From Flavisolibacter tropicus (GTDB taxonomy: Bacteria; Bacteroidota; Bacteroidia; Chitinophagales; Chitinophagaceae): 64,000 bases of DNA. The position numbers and the translations under genes were made by a program. Within the stretch, counting starts at the first letter, position 1. Each line of letters opens with the position of its first letter. The notes beneath the pieces were generated by a model, which worked only from the letters and a program-made list of their open reading frames with translations, had not been told where the DNA came from and did no database searches. Shown here one piece after another: positions 9,201-19,100 of the stretch. The stretch spans positions 4,212,001 to 4,276,000 of the forward strand of contig NZ_CP011390.1 in assembly GCF_001644645.1 (NCBI RefSeq), given 5' to 3'.

Positions 9201-9448
9201 ACAGCAGCCGTCAAATGCACGACGCCAGCTTCTTAAGATTAAAAACGCTTTCGCTGGGGTATAATTTGCCACGTACACTCATAAACAGAGTTGGTCTTTC
9301 CAGCGCCAGAGTTTATGCAAATGGTACCAACCTGTTAACCTTCTCTAAGTACAAGCTTGCCGATCCGGAAGTGAACAACTATGGTACAAGAGGATGGGAA
9401 ACTCCTTATGGCAAAACGTACACTTTTGGTATTGAATTAGGTTTCTAA
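6218..9448 (+). CDS. SusC/RagA-type TonB-dependent transporter 1
   Basis: A 1076-residue outer-membrane transporter that moves oligomeric nutrients into the periplasm using TonB energy. It has a signal peptide (residues 1-21, LLLAQS), a carboxypeptidase-D-like beta-sandwich (about 24-100), a plug domain (about 105-235, with LYVIDGVPI and the SusC signature SRAANGVVVITTKQG), and a 22-strand barrel ending in Phe. There is no STN domain, so it is not expected to signal to an anti-sigma factor. The SusD partner begins 19 bases downstream. The substrate cannot be told: no glycosidase or protease is linked. Its first 90 residues closely match the next two SusC proteins, while the barrel is clearly different. 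Confidence 0.95.
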   Translation: MRRLLLCMAMTLLFLPQLLLAQSRQVTGTVRGEKGDPMPFVSVLEKGTKNGTTTNDKGEFTITVTSNRPVLVISYTSMQPQEIVVNGRDVVNATLQPDAQALDEVITVAYGTAKKGSFTGSATVIDEKQIKEQPTTSFQNALIGKAPGVQVTAASGQAGSVASIRIRGIGSMSASNEPLYVIDGVPITSGNSGQLSDYIYSTNNVMNTLNPADIASITILKDAAAASLYGSRAANGVVVITTKQGRSGKPKINLRSSIALTPSWATDNYETASVQEQVNMLYSILYDSRISAGRTPAQANEQTLMRLNSRNWSPGASYGNPTTAYGFGIHGYEFSTQGTGMYENVIIKGKTDGIENREGKYFDWEDALFRTGVYQTNDLSVSGGDQNTKYYTSLSYTKDNGRIKVNDFDRISGRVNLSQGIGKYVDFNSSINVAKTTKSGYNDTRNTGGNYFMQTRNLLWPLYWPTDYKTGKPYSDRYGSLAQNGLYYDNEWENKTSDFRTLINESVVAHILPSLDLKTVFSYDNVQTKDHLYYSAKHFNASATNGSVSEMSTNSTRLVSSTTANYKKAFGASNIDALVGYEAEKNTTDFLRSSGTDLPSSALHTVATAGKRDANAYSWGNAMNSILSRVEYNYDQKYSASASFRRDASSKLGPDVRWGNFWSVSGAWKIDRESFMSNVDYISNLRLRASYGINGTLPPGDFAWRPLAGYGNQYMTQAGGGISSIADKNLRWETNYVTNVGLEFGLFAQRLYGTIEYFNRDSRDLLQNVPISRVTGFSSTQRNVGAMNNTGLELSLGGDIVRKNKLRWSVNANASFIHSEITKLYRSANEDKGGDIIWYDPTGGDARAQYIYREGESTYSFYGYEWAGVDPANGKNRWYVNDPNNKSTGDFQLDGRGATYNYSKANYVILGSALPKVYGGFNTDLQYGNLTLGVNFIYKLGGKLYDGAFKDMADDGYYWERIRSEDLYENMWTPSNTNGSLPKLDGNDLTDPMQYSSRQMHDASFLRLKTLSLGYNLPRTLINRVGLSSARVYANGTNLLTFSKYKLADPEVNNYGTRGWETPYGKTYTFGIELGF

Positions 9449-9467
9449 ACCCTCTAAAGATTTTAAA

Positions 9468-10925
9468 ATGAGAAAGTACAATATATTATTTGCAGCCCTT
9501 TTGCTGTTAGGATTCACCTCATGTAAAAAGGATTTCCTGGACGTGAAGCCGACCAACGCAGGTGATGCTGAAACGGCTATACAAACGGCTGCAGACGCAA
9601 AAGTTATGATCAATGGTCTTATGAGTAAAATGGCCAGCTCCGCCTATTATGGAAGAGATTTTATCTTATATGGCGATGTAAAGGGCGGCGATCTAGCCGT
9701 TTATTCCCAGGGCAGGGGATTGGATGCTCTTTACACGTTCAATCATTCCAAGACATCCAGCAGCTTTTCGGGTTTTTGGAACCAAATCTATCACACTATT
9801 TTACAGGCTAATAACATTATAACAAGCATTGACCGGCTGAAAGCTGCAGGAACCACGGAGAACTTTGACAATTACAAGGGGCAGGCCCTTACAGCAAGAG
9901 CCCTGATGTATTTTGACCTGGTGCGTCTCTACGGCAAGCCCTATTTGCTGGATAAGTCTTCTTATGGTGTACCTAATATCACCTCACCTATCGCTGCAAC
10001 AGCACAACCGCTGCGTGCCACTGTGGAAGAGAATTATACTCAAATTCTGAAGGATTTAAAAGAGGCCGAGCCACTGCTGCCGAAGGCAAAATCAAACGGC
10101 TATTTAAATTACTACGCCAACAAAGCTATACAGGCCAGGGTTTATCTTAATATGGGTAATTCTACCGAAGCCTTGAGTGCTGCGGAAGTCATCATTAAAG
10201 ACAAGGTATATAAGTCGTACACCAATGCTGAGTGGGTAAATTCATGGAAAGCACAGTTTGGTACTGAGTCAATTTTCGAATTGGGTATTTACCCCAATGA
10301 GAGCGATTTAGGCAACAGTTCTTTAAGCATCTATCTGCGCCGCAAAGGACATAGTAGCAGTCAAGCTTTAGGCATGTTTATGGCCAGCGATTATTTCCTC
10401 AATAGGCTAAAGCAGGATCCAACTGATGTAAGATGGGGTGTTATGAGCTTTGATGAAACCAGTACCAGCCGCATGGGTGCTACCTACAAGTACAGTGGCA
10501 GCACGACGCTTGATGGCGATGGTAAAGGCTCATCTACGGCCGTAAATATTAAGGTGATCCGACTTTCGGAAATTTATTTGATCGCAGCAGAAGCAGCCTT
10601 CCCTTCTAACAAAGATCTGGCAGCTACATATCTCAATGAAATCCGTAAGCGTTCTCCTGGTCTGGCGGCTGCTACAGCGGCTACTATTACGTTGGATATG
10701 ATCTTGGATGAAAGAAGCAAAGAGTTGTTCACCGAAGGCCAGCGCTTCTTTGATATGTTGCGATTGAATCGGCCCATTACGTTCAATGACGAATTTGGAG
10801 GCCTAACCATTTCTTCTCGCCCCAAAACTATTGACCGTACTTTTCAAAAAGTAATTCTGCCCATTCCGCAGGATGAGATCAATGCCAACCCCGGTTTAGG
10901 AGCACAGCAAAACGCTGGCTATTAA
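9468..10925 (+). CDS. SusD/RagB-type nutrient-binding lipoprotein 1
   Basis: A 485-residue surface lipoprotein that caps the adjacent SusC channel and binds the substrate. Lipobox GFTSC puts the acylated Cys at residue 19, followed by KKDFLDVKPT, the usual SusD start. The N-terminal SusD-like domain and the C-terminal RagB/SusD domain (EIYLIAAEAAF ... LNEIRKRS ... ERSKELFTEGQRFFDMLR) are both present. It is cotranscribed with the SusC gene 19 bases upstream. A strong hairpin at 10946 ends the unit. Confidence 0.95.
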   Translation: MRKYNILFAALLLLGFTSCKKDFLDVKPTNAGDAETAIQTAADAKVMINGLMSKMASSAYYGRDFILYGDVKGGDLAVYSQGRGLDALYTFNHSKTSSSFSGFWNQIYHTILQANNIITSIDRLKAAGTTENFDNYKGQALTARALMYFDLVRLYGKPYLLDKSSYGVPNITSPIAATAQPLRATVEENYTQILKDLKEAEPLLPKAKSNGYLNYYANKAIQARVYLNMGNSTEALSAAEVIIKDKVYKSYTNAEWVNSWKAQFGTESIFELGIYPNESDLGNSSLSIYLRRKGHSSSQALGMFMASDYFLNRLKQDPTDVRWGVMSFDETSTSRMGATYKYSGSTTLDGDGKGSSTAVNIKVIRLSEIYLIAAEAAFPSNKDLAATYLNEIRKRSPGLAAATAATITLDMILDERSKELFTEGQRFFDMLRLNRPITFNDEFGGLTISSRPKTIDRTFQKVILPIPQDEINANPGLGAQQNAGY

Positions 10926-10945
10926 TTCTCTAAACCATTAAAATA

Positions 10946-10975
10946 AAAGCCTGACCGCGTGTGCGGTCAGGCTTT
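10946..10975 (+). terminator. Terminator after SusCD pair 1
   Basis: A perfect 13-base-pair stem (10946-10958 with 10963-10975) with loop gtgt, flanked by A-rich sequence before and T-rich sequence after. Confidence 0.85.
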
Positions 10976-11328
10976 GTTATTTAGAGTGGCTGTTAACGGC
11001 TAAATAGGGAAAGAATATTCCTTCCTTTCAACAAACTACAAAGCAGCTGTAAGCTCTTGCTCTTATTGTGGTGTTGATGATTTGAATGCCCGTGTATGGT
11101 GGGGCAAGTAGTTATTTACTTACTTTTAAAATAGAAAAGGGGCCTGTTTCAGGCTCCTTTTCTATTTATGATTTTTAGGGATTGAAGTGCTGCATAGCGT
11201 ATTTTACAAATAGTAGCCCTCATAGGTAATGTTTAAAAGCGAGTAATGGATTGTAGTAAAAGGCTTGTCCCTAGCTCTACATTAAAAAATATTTTATATA
11301 TTACTTAACAATCAAACCCCTATTAGAG
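10976..11328. other. Gap between SusCD pairs 1 and 2
   Basis: No gene is seen. A second terminator-like hairpin lies at 11130-11166, leaving about 155 bases between two terminators that could hold a small RNA, although I see no promoter of the TAnnTTTG type. Upstream of the second susC the sequence is A/T rich, with no recognisable operator. Confidence 0.5.
11130..11166 (+). terminator. Second hairpin after SusCD pair 1
   Basis: A 17-base-pair stem (11130-11146 with 11150-11166) with one G-T wobble and a three-base loop. It is terminator-like in form, but lies about 155 bases beyond the first terminator and has no gene immediately before it. Confidence 0.7.
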
Positions 11329-14300
11329 ATGAGAAGATTACTGCTATGCCTGGCAATGGCCCTGCTTCTATTGCCGCAATTTTCCTCTGCCCAATCCCGG
11401 CAAATTAAGGGTACTGTTAGTGATGATAAAGGAAGTCCCCTGCCCTTTGTATCCGTAATTGAAAAAGGGACCCAGAATGGAACAACCACTAATGAAAATG
11501 GAGCATTTACCATTAGTGTCACAAAATCAAAACCTGTACTGGTGTTTTCCTACACGGGGATGCAGTCGCATGAACTGACTGTTGGCAATTCCAACAGCTA
11601 CAGCGTTTCCTTAAGTACTGTCGGTGCCATGTCGGAAGTGGTTGTAACCGCAATGGGTATCTCTAAAGAGAAAAAGGCTTTAGGTTATGCCAGCCAGCAA
11701 GTGGGCACTACAGAGTTAAATCGTAACCATCAGGCTAACCTGGTGAACGCTTTACAAGGTAAAGTAGCAGGTGCTACTATTTCCAGCGTAGGTGGTGGCC
11801 CAGGCCAGGGAGCAACGATCCGGATCAGGGGTATTAACTCAATAGATGTAACGCAGTCGAATGATCCTCTGTTTGTTATTGACGGCATTATCCTGGATAA
11901 CAGTACGTCTACCTTAGGTTCTGGCTCTGGTTATAATGTACGTACAGTAGGTAACAGGGCATCGGATATTAACCCGGATGATATTGAAACCATTAATATT
12001 CTTAAAGGGGGTGCCGCTACGGCCTTATACGGTTTGCGTGGCGCTAACGGTGTAGTAGTGATCACTACCAAGAAAGGCAAGGGTGATGGCGTACGGGTAA
12101 ACGTTAGCAGCACCTACGGGTTTGAGAACATCAATAAAACTCCCGAGATACAAAGGACCTATACTGCTGGTATATTAGGTGTGTACACACCAATTGGTCT
12201 TGGGCCAGCCTGGGGGCCAACGATTGCAGAAGCAAAAGCTGGTACAGGGCCAGGTAACGTGGCAGCGGATCCCACTCATCCGGATGAGATCTATGATAAC
12301 TACAAGCAGGCCTACCGCACGGGAAAGCAAATGCGTAACTCCATTAACATGACAGGAGGATCTGAAACTGTTAAGTTTTATTCTTCTTTATCTTATTTTG
12401 ATCAGGAGGGCATGTTGCCTTTTACGGATTATAAAAATATTTCCGGGCGCTTAAATACAGATGTGAAGATCAGCAATAAGCTAAAAGCTTCTGTCAACAT
12501 GAGTTATACCAATTCGGGTGGTTACCGTTATGATGCTGACCGATTTGGAGAAAGCCTGGCTTACTTCTCCGGAAGATGGAATGTGCAGGATTATTTAAAC
12601 CCCGATGGTACGCAATTATGGCGTGGTACTAACAATCCTATTTATGGAGCGGCTACCAACCGGTTGAAAGATAGAGTGAATCGTTTTGTAGGTGGTCTTT
12701 CATTTGGTTATACGCCATTCTCCTGGCTAAACTTTAGCTACCGTGTAGGTGGTGATATTTATACCGATAACCGTTTCCGTACGGCGCCAGGACTTAGGGG
12801 TATAACCGGGGAGCGCTCTTATGATAATGCAGAAGGGTATGTGGGTGAATACAATACCAATTACAGAGCCCTTAACTCTACCTTTATGGCAACGCTTACA
12901 TCTAAGCTGGGTAAGAACTTTAATTCTTCCTTACGTCTTGGACATGAGTTGTTGGACAGAGAAATTACTTCAAGAGGTGTACTTGGTTCTAAGCTAAATG
13001 TATTTGACTGGTTTAATCTACGAAATGCAGCTGTGTTAGAGTCTAGTGATAACAGTAGCCAATATAGACTGATGGGTCTTTTTGGAGAAGCTACTATCGA
13101 TTATAAAAACTTCCTCTTTTTATCACTTACCGGAAGAAATGATATTACGTCATCCCTTCGCAAACCAAACAACTCCTTCTTTTATCCATCTGCCAGTTTG
13201 AGCTATTTATTCTCCGAGCAATTGAAGTTGCCTGAGTTTATTAGCAGTGGTAAGGCTCGCATCTCGTATGCAAAAATTGGTAAGGATGCATTGCCTTACA
13301 GTACATCCACAGGCTATTCTGCTTATAGCTCATTGCCTGCCGGAACAACAGGCTTTACCAGAGGAGCTAACTTAGGTGATCCTAACTTACGTCCTGAGTT
13401 TACCAATACTATTGAAGGTGGTTTAGAAATGAGTTTTCTGAAAAACCGCCTTGGTTTTGATGCCACCTACTATCATTCTATCAGTGAAGATCAGATCATT
13501 AACGTGAATGTGTCTTCCGCTATAGGTTATGTCCGTGCGGCTGTAAACTCTGGTAGCATGCGCAATAAAGGTATAGAACTGGTACTGCGTGGTACACCTA
13601 TCAAAACAAGCAATTTTACATGGGATGCTAACCTGAACTTTTCTGCCAACAGAAACAAGGTGTTAAGCATTAGAGAAGGGCTGACTGAAATTCCTTATGG
13701 CGGCTCCAGTGGTGGTTATGTGAATTCACCTGTTACTATGAAATTGATACCCGGTGAGGCCTATGGAAATATTTATGGTACGCATTGGTTGCGTTACTAT
13801 GGTGGGAAAGAAGAAGATAAAGTAAGAACCGACAAATCTTTGCCAATGGTTATTGGCGCTAATGGATTCCCTGTTTTAGCGCCTGTTTCAAGCCAAAAGC
13901 TATTGGGTAACTCTCAGCCTGACTGGGTGGGCGGTTTCAGCAATACGGTGACCTATAAAAACTTCACACTATCTGCTTTAGTAGATGCTCGTTGGGGATT
14001 TGAAAAATTCAATCGTCTTGATAACTTCTTTGCCGCCTTTGGTATTGCTGATTATACTGCAGACCGAAGAGAGTTTAAAGTGTTTGAAGGCGTATTGGCA
14101 GATGGTACACCCAATACAAAAAAAGTTTGGTTAGGGCAGGGGGTTGGCCCCGATGGAGTTAACTATGGCGAAGGCTATTATCGTAACTACTATCGTGCTA
14201 TATCTGAGCCATTTGTTGAAGATGCTTCATGGATTCGTTTACGCTCTGCTAGTTTAGCCTATAACCTGCCTGCATCATGGTTGCCTAAAAACTTTATTCG

Positions 14301-14469
14301 TAATGCTTCTGTTTCTGTAACCGGTAACAACCTATGGCTGTATACCAAGTATTATGGTTTAGATCCCGAGTCTGTTTCTGCAGATAGCGGTAGCAATGTG
14401 GATGGTTCTGCTGGATTTACGTATCCTTCTGCCAGAACCTTTTTATTCACCATTAATGTAGGATTCTAA
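11329..14469 (+). CDS. SusC/RagA-type TonB-dependent transporter 2
   Basis: A 1046-residue outer-membrane transporter: signal peptide (1-21), carboxypeptidase-D-like domain (about 24-98), plug (about 100-245, with LFVIDGIILDN and GLRGANGVVVITTKKG), then the barrel ending in INVGF. It is a close paralogue of transporter 3, sharing long blocks such as LGQGVGPDGVNYG and FVEDAS near the C-terminus. The SusD partner starts 11 bases downstream. No STN domain and no linked sigma factor. Substrate unknown. Confidence 0.95.
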   Translation: MRRLLLCLAMALLLLPQFSSAQSRQIKGTVSDDKGSPLPFVSVIEKGTQNGTTTNENGAFTISVTKSKPVLVFSYTGMQSHELTVGNSNSYSVSLSTVGAMSEVVVTAMGISKEKKALGYASQQVGTTELNRNHQANLVNALQGKVAGATISSVGGGPGQGATIRIRGINSIDVTQSNDPLFVIDGIILDNSTSTLGSGSGYNVRTVGNRASDINPDDIETINILKGGAATALYGLRGANGVVVITTKKGKGDGVRVNVSSTYGFENINKTPEIQRTYTAGILGVYTPIGLGPAWGPTIAEAKAGTGPGNVAADPTHPDEIYDNYKQAYRTGKQMRNSINMTGGSETVKFYSSLSYFDQEGMLPFTDYKNISGRLNTDVKISNKLKASVNMSYTNSGGYRYDADRFGESLAYFSGRWNVQDYLNPDGTQLWRGTNNPIYGAATNRLKDRVNRFVGGLSFGYTPFSWLNFSYRVGGDIYTDNRFRTAPGLRGITGERSYDNAEGYVGEYNTNYRALNSTFMATLTSKLGKNFNSSLRLGHELLDREITSRGVLGSKLNVFDWFNLRNAAVLESSDNSSQYRLMGLFGEATIDYKNFLFLSLTGRNDITSSLRKPNNSFFYPSASLSYLFSEQLKLPEFISSGKARISYAKIGKDALPYSTSTGYSAYSSLPAGTTGFTRGANLGDPNLRPEFTNTIEGGLEMSFLKNRLGFDATYYHSISEDQIINVNVSSAIGYVRAAVNSGSMRNKGIELVLRGTPIKTSNFTWDANLNFSANRNKVLSIREGLTEIPYGGSSGGYVNSPVTMKLIPGEAYGNIYGTHWLRYYGGKEEDKVRTDKSLPMVIGANGFPVLAPVSSQKLLGNSQPDWVGGFSNTVTYKNFTLSALVDARWGFEKFNRLDNFFAAFGIADYTADRREFKVFEGVLADGTPNTKKVWLGQGVGPDGVNYGEGYYRNYYRAISEPFVEDASWIRLRSASLAYNLPASWLPKNFIRNASVSVTGNNLWLYTKYYGLDPESVSADSGSNVDGSAGFTYPSARTFLFTINVGF

Positions 14470-14480
14470 AATTTAAACTT

Positions 14481-15899
14481 ATGCGAAGAAATTATAAATA
14501 TACCTTCCTGCTTATTGCTATTGGGCTTGTTGGATTGCCAAGCTGTAAAAAGGGTTATTTTGATTTGAATGACAACCCTAACCAGGTTACAACGCCTTCT
14601 CTTGCCTCATTGCTAAGTACAGCAACTCATAAAACAGGGATTAATAATTACAACGTAGGTGGTATTACTTCTACTTATGTGCAATACTTGGCCAACCCAT
14701 CCGCATCAGCTTCTTCCGACATCTACCAGGAACTAGATCAAACGGGTACATGGGATGCCTTGTATTTTGCCATGGCTGATATCTCAGACATGAAAGACCT
14801 GGCTATTAAACAAGGCTCAAGTGAGTACCTGGGCGTAGCTAATGTATTACTGGCTTATCATTTAGGGTTAGTAACAGACCTATGGGGCGATGCACCTTTT
14901 TCTGAGGCATTCAAACCCACTACACTAACACCTAAATATGATTCTCAAAAAGACCTTTATAAGACAGAAATGGATCTGTTGGATGCTGCTATTGTAGAGT
15001 TGAATAAAACAGACGCTACAATCAAGCTGTCTACTACCAATGATTTAATTCATAAAGGTGTGCGTACCAGCTGGCTGAAAACGGCTTATGCCTTGAAAGC
15101 AAGATTGTTGCTGAAAGTGAGTAAGACCACTGGCTACAGTGCTGCTTCAGTTCTGGCTGCTGTAGATAAGTCCTATACATCGAACGCCGATGATGCCGGT
15201 ATGGCTTCTTTCCAGCTTAGAAATCCCTGGGCACAGGTAGCACGAAACAATGCCAGCTTAACGTTAGGCGGTTGGCTTTCGGAGCAGCTAATCGATCAAT
15301 TAAACGGTACTACTTACGGTGTGTTTGATCCCCGGATCAGGAAGATCACAGACCCTACGGTTAATAATACTTTTATAGGTACCGTGAATGGTGCGGGCAA
15401 TAGACCGCCTGGTAATAACACGGTGAAAGATGAAAATTATGTTGCTATAAGTTCTCCATGGACAAGCGATGTAGCTCCTATACTAATTGTAACCTATGCA
15501 GAGCTGAAGTTTATTGAAGCAGAAGCTGCATTGGCTACGGATCCTGCAAGAGCTTACAGTGCTTATTTAAAAGGTATCAACGCGAATATGGACAAGCTGC
15601 AGGTGTCTGCAACAGATGCTGAGCGGACTGCTTATATAACAGCAGCTTCCGTAGGCGCAACGAACTTAACAAGAGCCCTTATTCTGAAAGAGAAATACAT
15701 TGCTACTTATCTTAACCCGGAAACGTGGAATGATGCCCGCCGTTTTAATTATCAGTACAAAGATTTTACACTTCCGCAAAATGCTGCCCTTCCTACGTTT
15801 ATTCGTCGACTGGCTTATCCTGTAGGAGAAAGAAGCAAGAACGGGAAAAATGTTCCGACAGTAAGTTCTTTAGCCGAAAAACTTTGGTGGGATCAATAG
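14481..15899 (+). CDS. SusD-like lipoprotein 2 (SusD_2 type)
   Basis: A 472-residue surface lipoprotein. The lipobox ends at Cys22 (GLPSCKKG), and the mature start YFDLNDNPNQVT is typical of the second SusD-like family, which begins with a DxNxNPN word. The conserved C-terminal words are EAEAALATDPARAYSAYLKGI, the RALILKEKYIATYLNPETWNDARR helix and KLWWDQ. It pairs with the SusC gene 11 bases upstream. The closest relative in the window is SusD-like lipoprotein 3. Confidence 0.93.
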   Translation: MRRNYKYTFLLIAIGLVGLPSCKKGYFDLNDNPNQVTTPSLASLLSTATHKTGINNYNVGGITSTYVQYLANPSASASSDIYQELDQTGTWDALYFAMADISDMKDLAIKQGSSEYLGVANVLLAYHLGLVTDLWGDAPFSEAFKPTTLTPKYDSQKDLYKTEMDLLDAAIVELNKTDATIKLSTTNDLIHKGVRTSWLKTAYALKARLLLKVSKTTGYSAASVLAAVDKSYTSNADDAGMASFQLRNPWAQVARNNASLTLGGWLSEQLIDQLNGTTYGVFDPRIRKITDPTVNNTFIGTVNGAGNRPPGNNTVKDENYVAISSPWTSDVAPILIVTYAELKFIEAEAALATDPARAYSAYLKGINANMDKLQVSATDAERTAYITAASVGATNLTRALILKEKYIATYLNPETWNDARRFNYQYKDFTLPQNAALPTFIRRLAYPVGERSKNGKNVPTVSSLAEKLWWDQ

Positions 15900-15923
15900 A
15901 GATTGAATTATTGAGTGACTATA

Positions 15924-15954
15924 AAAGCCCTGCAATTGCAGGGCTTTATTTTTT
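15924..15954 (+). terminator. Terminator after SusCD pair 2
   Basis: aaagccctgcaa (15924-15935) pairs perfectly with the next 12 bases (to 15947), followed by a T-rich run. As a perfect palindrome its loop must form by melting the central pairs. Confidence 0.85.
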
Positions 15955-16154
15955 ACCATTCACAGGAATATTGTGCACTACCTGTTGATACCATCTTTCT
16001 TCTTTAGGCTAGCTTATACATACAATAAAAGATTAGGGTCATGTGTATGTATATGCGCAAGGCTTTTTTGTTAGAATGCAGCATTTGACGTTATTAGCTG
16101 GTCTACCATACTACAGATCTTCTACTGTATTTACTAACATAAACACCATGCGAA

Positions 16155-19100
16155 ATGAGAAAGTTGCTACGCTTTCTGGTAATTACCTTTCTGGTATTGC
16201 CTTACCTCGCTTTTGCTCAAACAAGACAGATTACTGGTACTGTAACCGACGAAGGTGGTAATCCCCTGGCTTTTGTTTCGGTAGTAGAAAAGGGGACTAA
16301 GAATGGTACTACTACCAACGACAAGGGCCAGTTTAGCCTTTCGGTAACCAGTGCTAATCCTGTTCTAACTGTTTCGTATACGGGGCGCCAGCCGCAGGAA
16401 ATTGCTGTAGGTGCCAACAATAATTATACAATAGCCTTACAGGCTACAGGTACCATGGCAGAAGTGGTGGTAACGGCACTGGGTATACGAAGGGAGCAGA
16501 AAGAACTGGGTTACTCGGCCCAGCAGGTAAATGTGGGTGAGATCACAGAAACCCGGCAAACCAATATTGTCAATGCATTGCAAGGTAGAGCTACTGGCTT
16601 GCAGATCAATTCTACAGGGGGTGCGCCTGGACAAGGAGCACGCATTATTATGCGCGGTGTGAACTCTCTGGATCCTAACCGCAATATCCAACCATTCTTT
16701 GTGGTAGATGGTATTCCAATCGACAACTCTACAGATGTGCCAGCTGGGTCTGGGCAGGATTTGAAAGGTTTAAGTAATCGTGCTGCAGATATTAACCCCG
16801 ATGATATTGAATCAATCACAGTATTAAAAGGCGGAGCCGCAACTGCGCTGTATGGAATACGGGCAGCAAATGGAGCAATTATTATTACTACCAAGTCCGG
16901 CCGTGCAGGCCGTGTGCGGATCAACTTAACCAGTACTTATGGTGTTGATGAGGTAGATAAGTTTCCAGATACACAAAAAACATTTACGCAGGGCTATAGC
17001 GGTGTGTATGATAAAACCAGTTTCTGGCCTTCCTGGGGACCTACTGTAGCGGAGGCTAAGGCGCAGGACCCTACACACCCCGACGAGCTATTCAATAACT
17101 ATAAAAGAGGTTATCAGGATGGCTACATAATACGCAATACACTGAGCTTAAGTGGTGGAACTGATGTGGCCACTTTTGCTGCCTCTTTATCGCAACTCAA
17201 TCAGCAAGGCGTCTTACCTTTTAGTGATTATCAAAACTATGGCGGTAAAGTCAGCAGCACCGTTAAAATATCAGAGAAAATCAGGTTTGGTGCATCGGCC
17301 AACTACATTAACTCTGGCGGCTACCGAGTGAACGCTGACCGCTATAATGAGCAATTGTCCTACTGGGCACCCCGCTGGGATGTAATGGACTATGAGACAC
17401 CCGAGGGTACCATGAAAGTGTATGGTGTCGATAATGATAACCCCATGTTCGTTGTAAGTCACCGGCGCTTTAAAGATGATGTGAACCGCTTTATAGGTAA
17501 TGTGAATTTTTCTTACACACCTATAAATTGGCTGGATATTTCTTATCGCTTTGGAGGTGATATAATAAGCGATGTGCGTACAGAAACCGCCCCTGGCCCT
17601 AAAGGATTACCGGGCGAATTGTATCCTGCCAGTGATTTTCGCAATTACGATCCAAGCCGTGGCCTTGGGGGCTTTGTAGAAGAGTATCGTGGCAATAGAC
17701 GTATTCTCAACTCTACAGCAATTGTTTCACTAAGCCCTAAACTTTCAGATAATATCAGCACTTCTTTAAAGCTGGGTCATGACCTTTTTGATTCTCGCTT
17801 TAAGTACGTATATACCATTGGCGATACCTTATCAGATCCTACGTTTTATAATTTGAACAATGCACGGAAAGTAACAGCGTCCAATTACTTAGAAGACCGC
17901 CGCATTGTTGGTGTATTTGGCGACTTAACACTAGGTTGGAAAGACTTTTTGTACTTGACACTTACGGCCCGGAACGACTGGACATCTACGCTGCCCGAAC
18001 AAAACCGTTCCTTCTTTTATCCTTCAGCAAGTGTGAGCTATGTTCTTTCCCAACACCTGACATTGCCTGATTGGATCAGCTTTGCTAAAGTCAGAGGATC
18101 AGTAGCCAAGATAGGTAAGGACGCTCCACCTTATTCTTTCTCCACAGGGTTTATTCCATTAGATCCACCGTTATTGGGAGGGTTAACACTATCCGATCGC
18201 TCAGGGGATCCCAATTTGAAACCTGAATTCACTACGTCTTATGAAGGAGGTGTAGATGCCCGTTTTTTACAAAATCGAATAGGAGTTGAGTTTACCTACT
18301 ATAATAATACGAGCAAAGACCTGATCATACCGGTAGCCGTAACTACTTCCAGTGGCCTGAAAGAAATTTATCTGAACGCAGGCTCTATTCGTAACAAGGG
18401 AGTTGAAATCAGTTTATATGGAACACCTGTTCGGAAAAAAGATTTTAACTGGGATGTACGCGTAAACTATACGCATAACGATAATGAAGTACTGGAGATT
18501 TATCCCGGCTTAACAGAAGTACCTATTTTATCACAGTTTGGCTACCTCAGTTCTACGGTTACCCAAAAGTTTATTCCCGGTATGCCAGTGGGTGCTTTGT
18601 TTGGACGTAGCTATGCCCGCTACTATGGCACTGGGAAAGAAGACCCAATTTTTATTGATTACAGCCGTCCGCAGTTAATAGGTGCTAATGGCTTTCCTGT
18701 GATCAATACCAAGCAGATGTATTTGGGCAACTCACAACCCGATTGGATAGGCAGTATTTATAACGATCTCCGCTACAAACAGTTCAGCTTGTCATTTTTG
18801 TTTGATGCGCAGCAAGGACTGAAAAAGTATAACCAGATGGCCAACTTCATGGCGGCTTTTGGTATTGCCACCTATACAGAGAACAGGCGGGAAACGGTAG
18901 TGTTTGAAGGGGTAAAATCCGACGGATCACCCAATACAAAACCTGTATGGTTGGGCCAGGGTGTTGGCCCAGATGGTGTGAACTATGGCAATGGCTTTTA
19001 CCGTAACGTATACCGTGGGGTTTCAGAAAACTTTGTTGAAGATGCTTCGTTTGTAAAGCTGCGTAACGTAACGATAGCATACCAGTTGCCAGAAAGCTTA

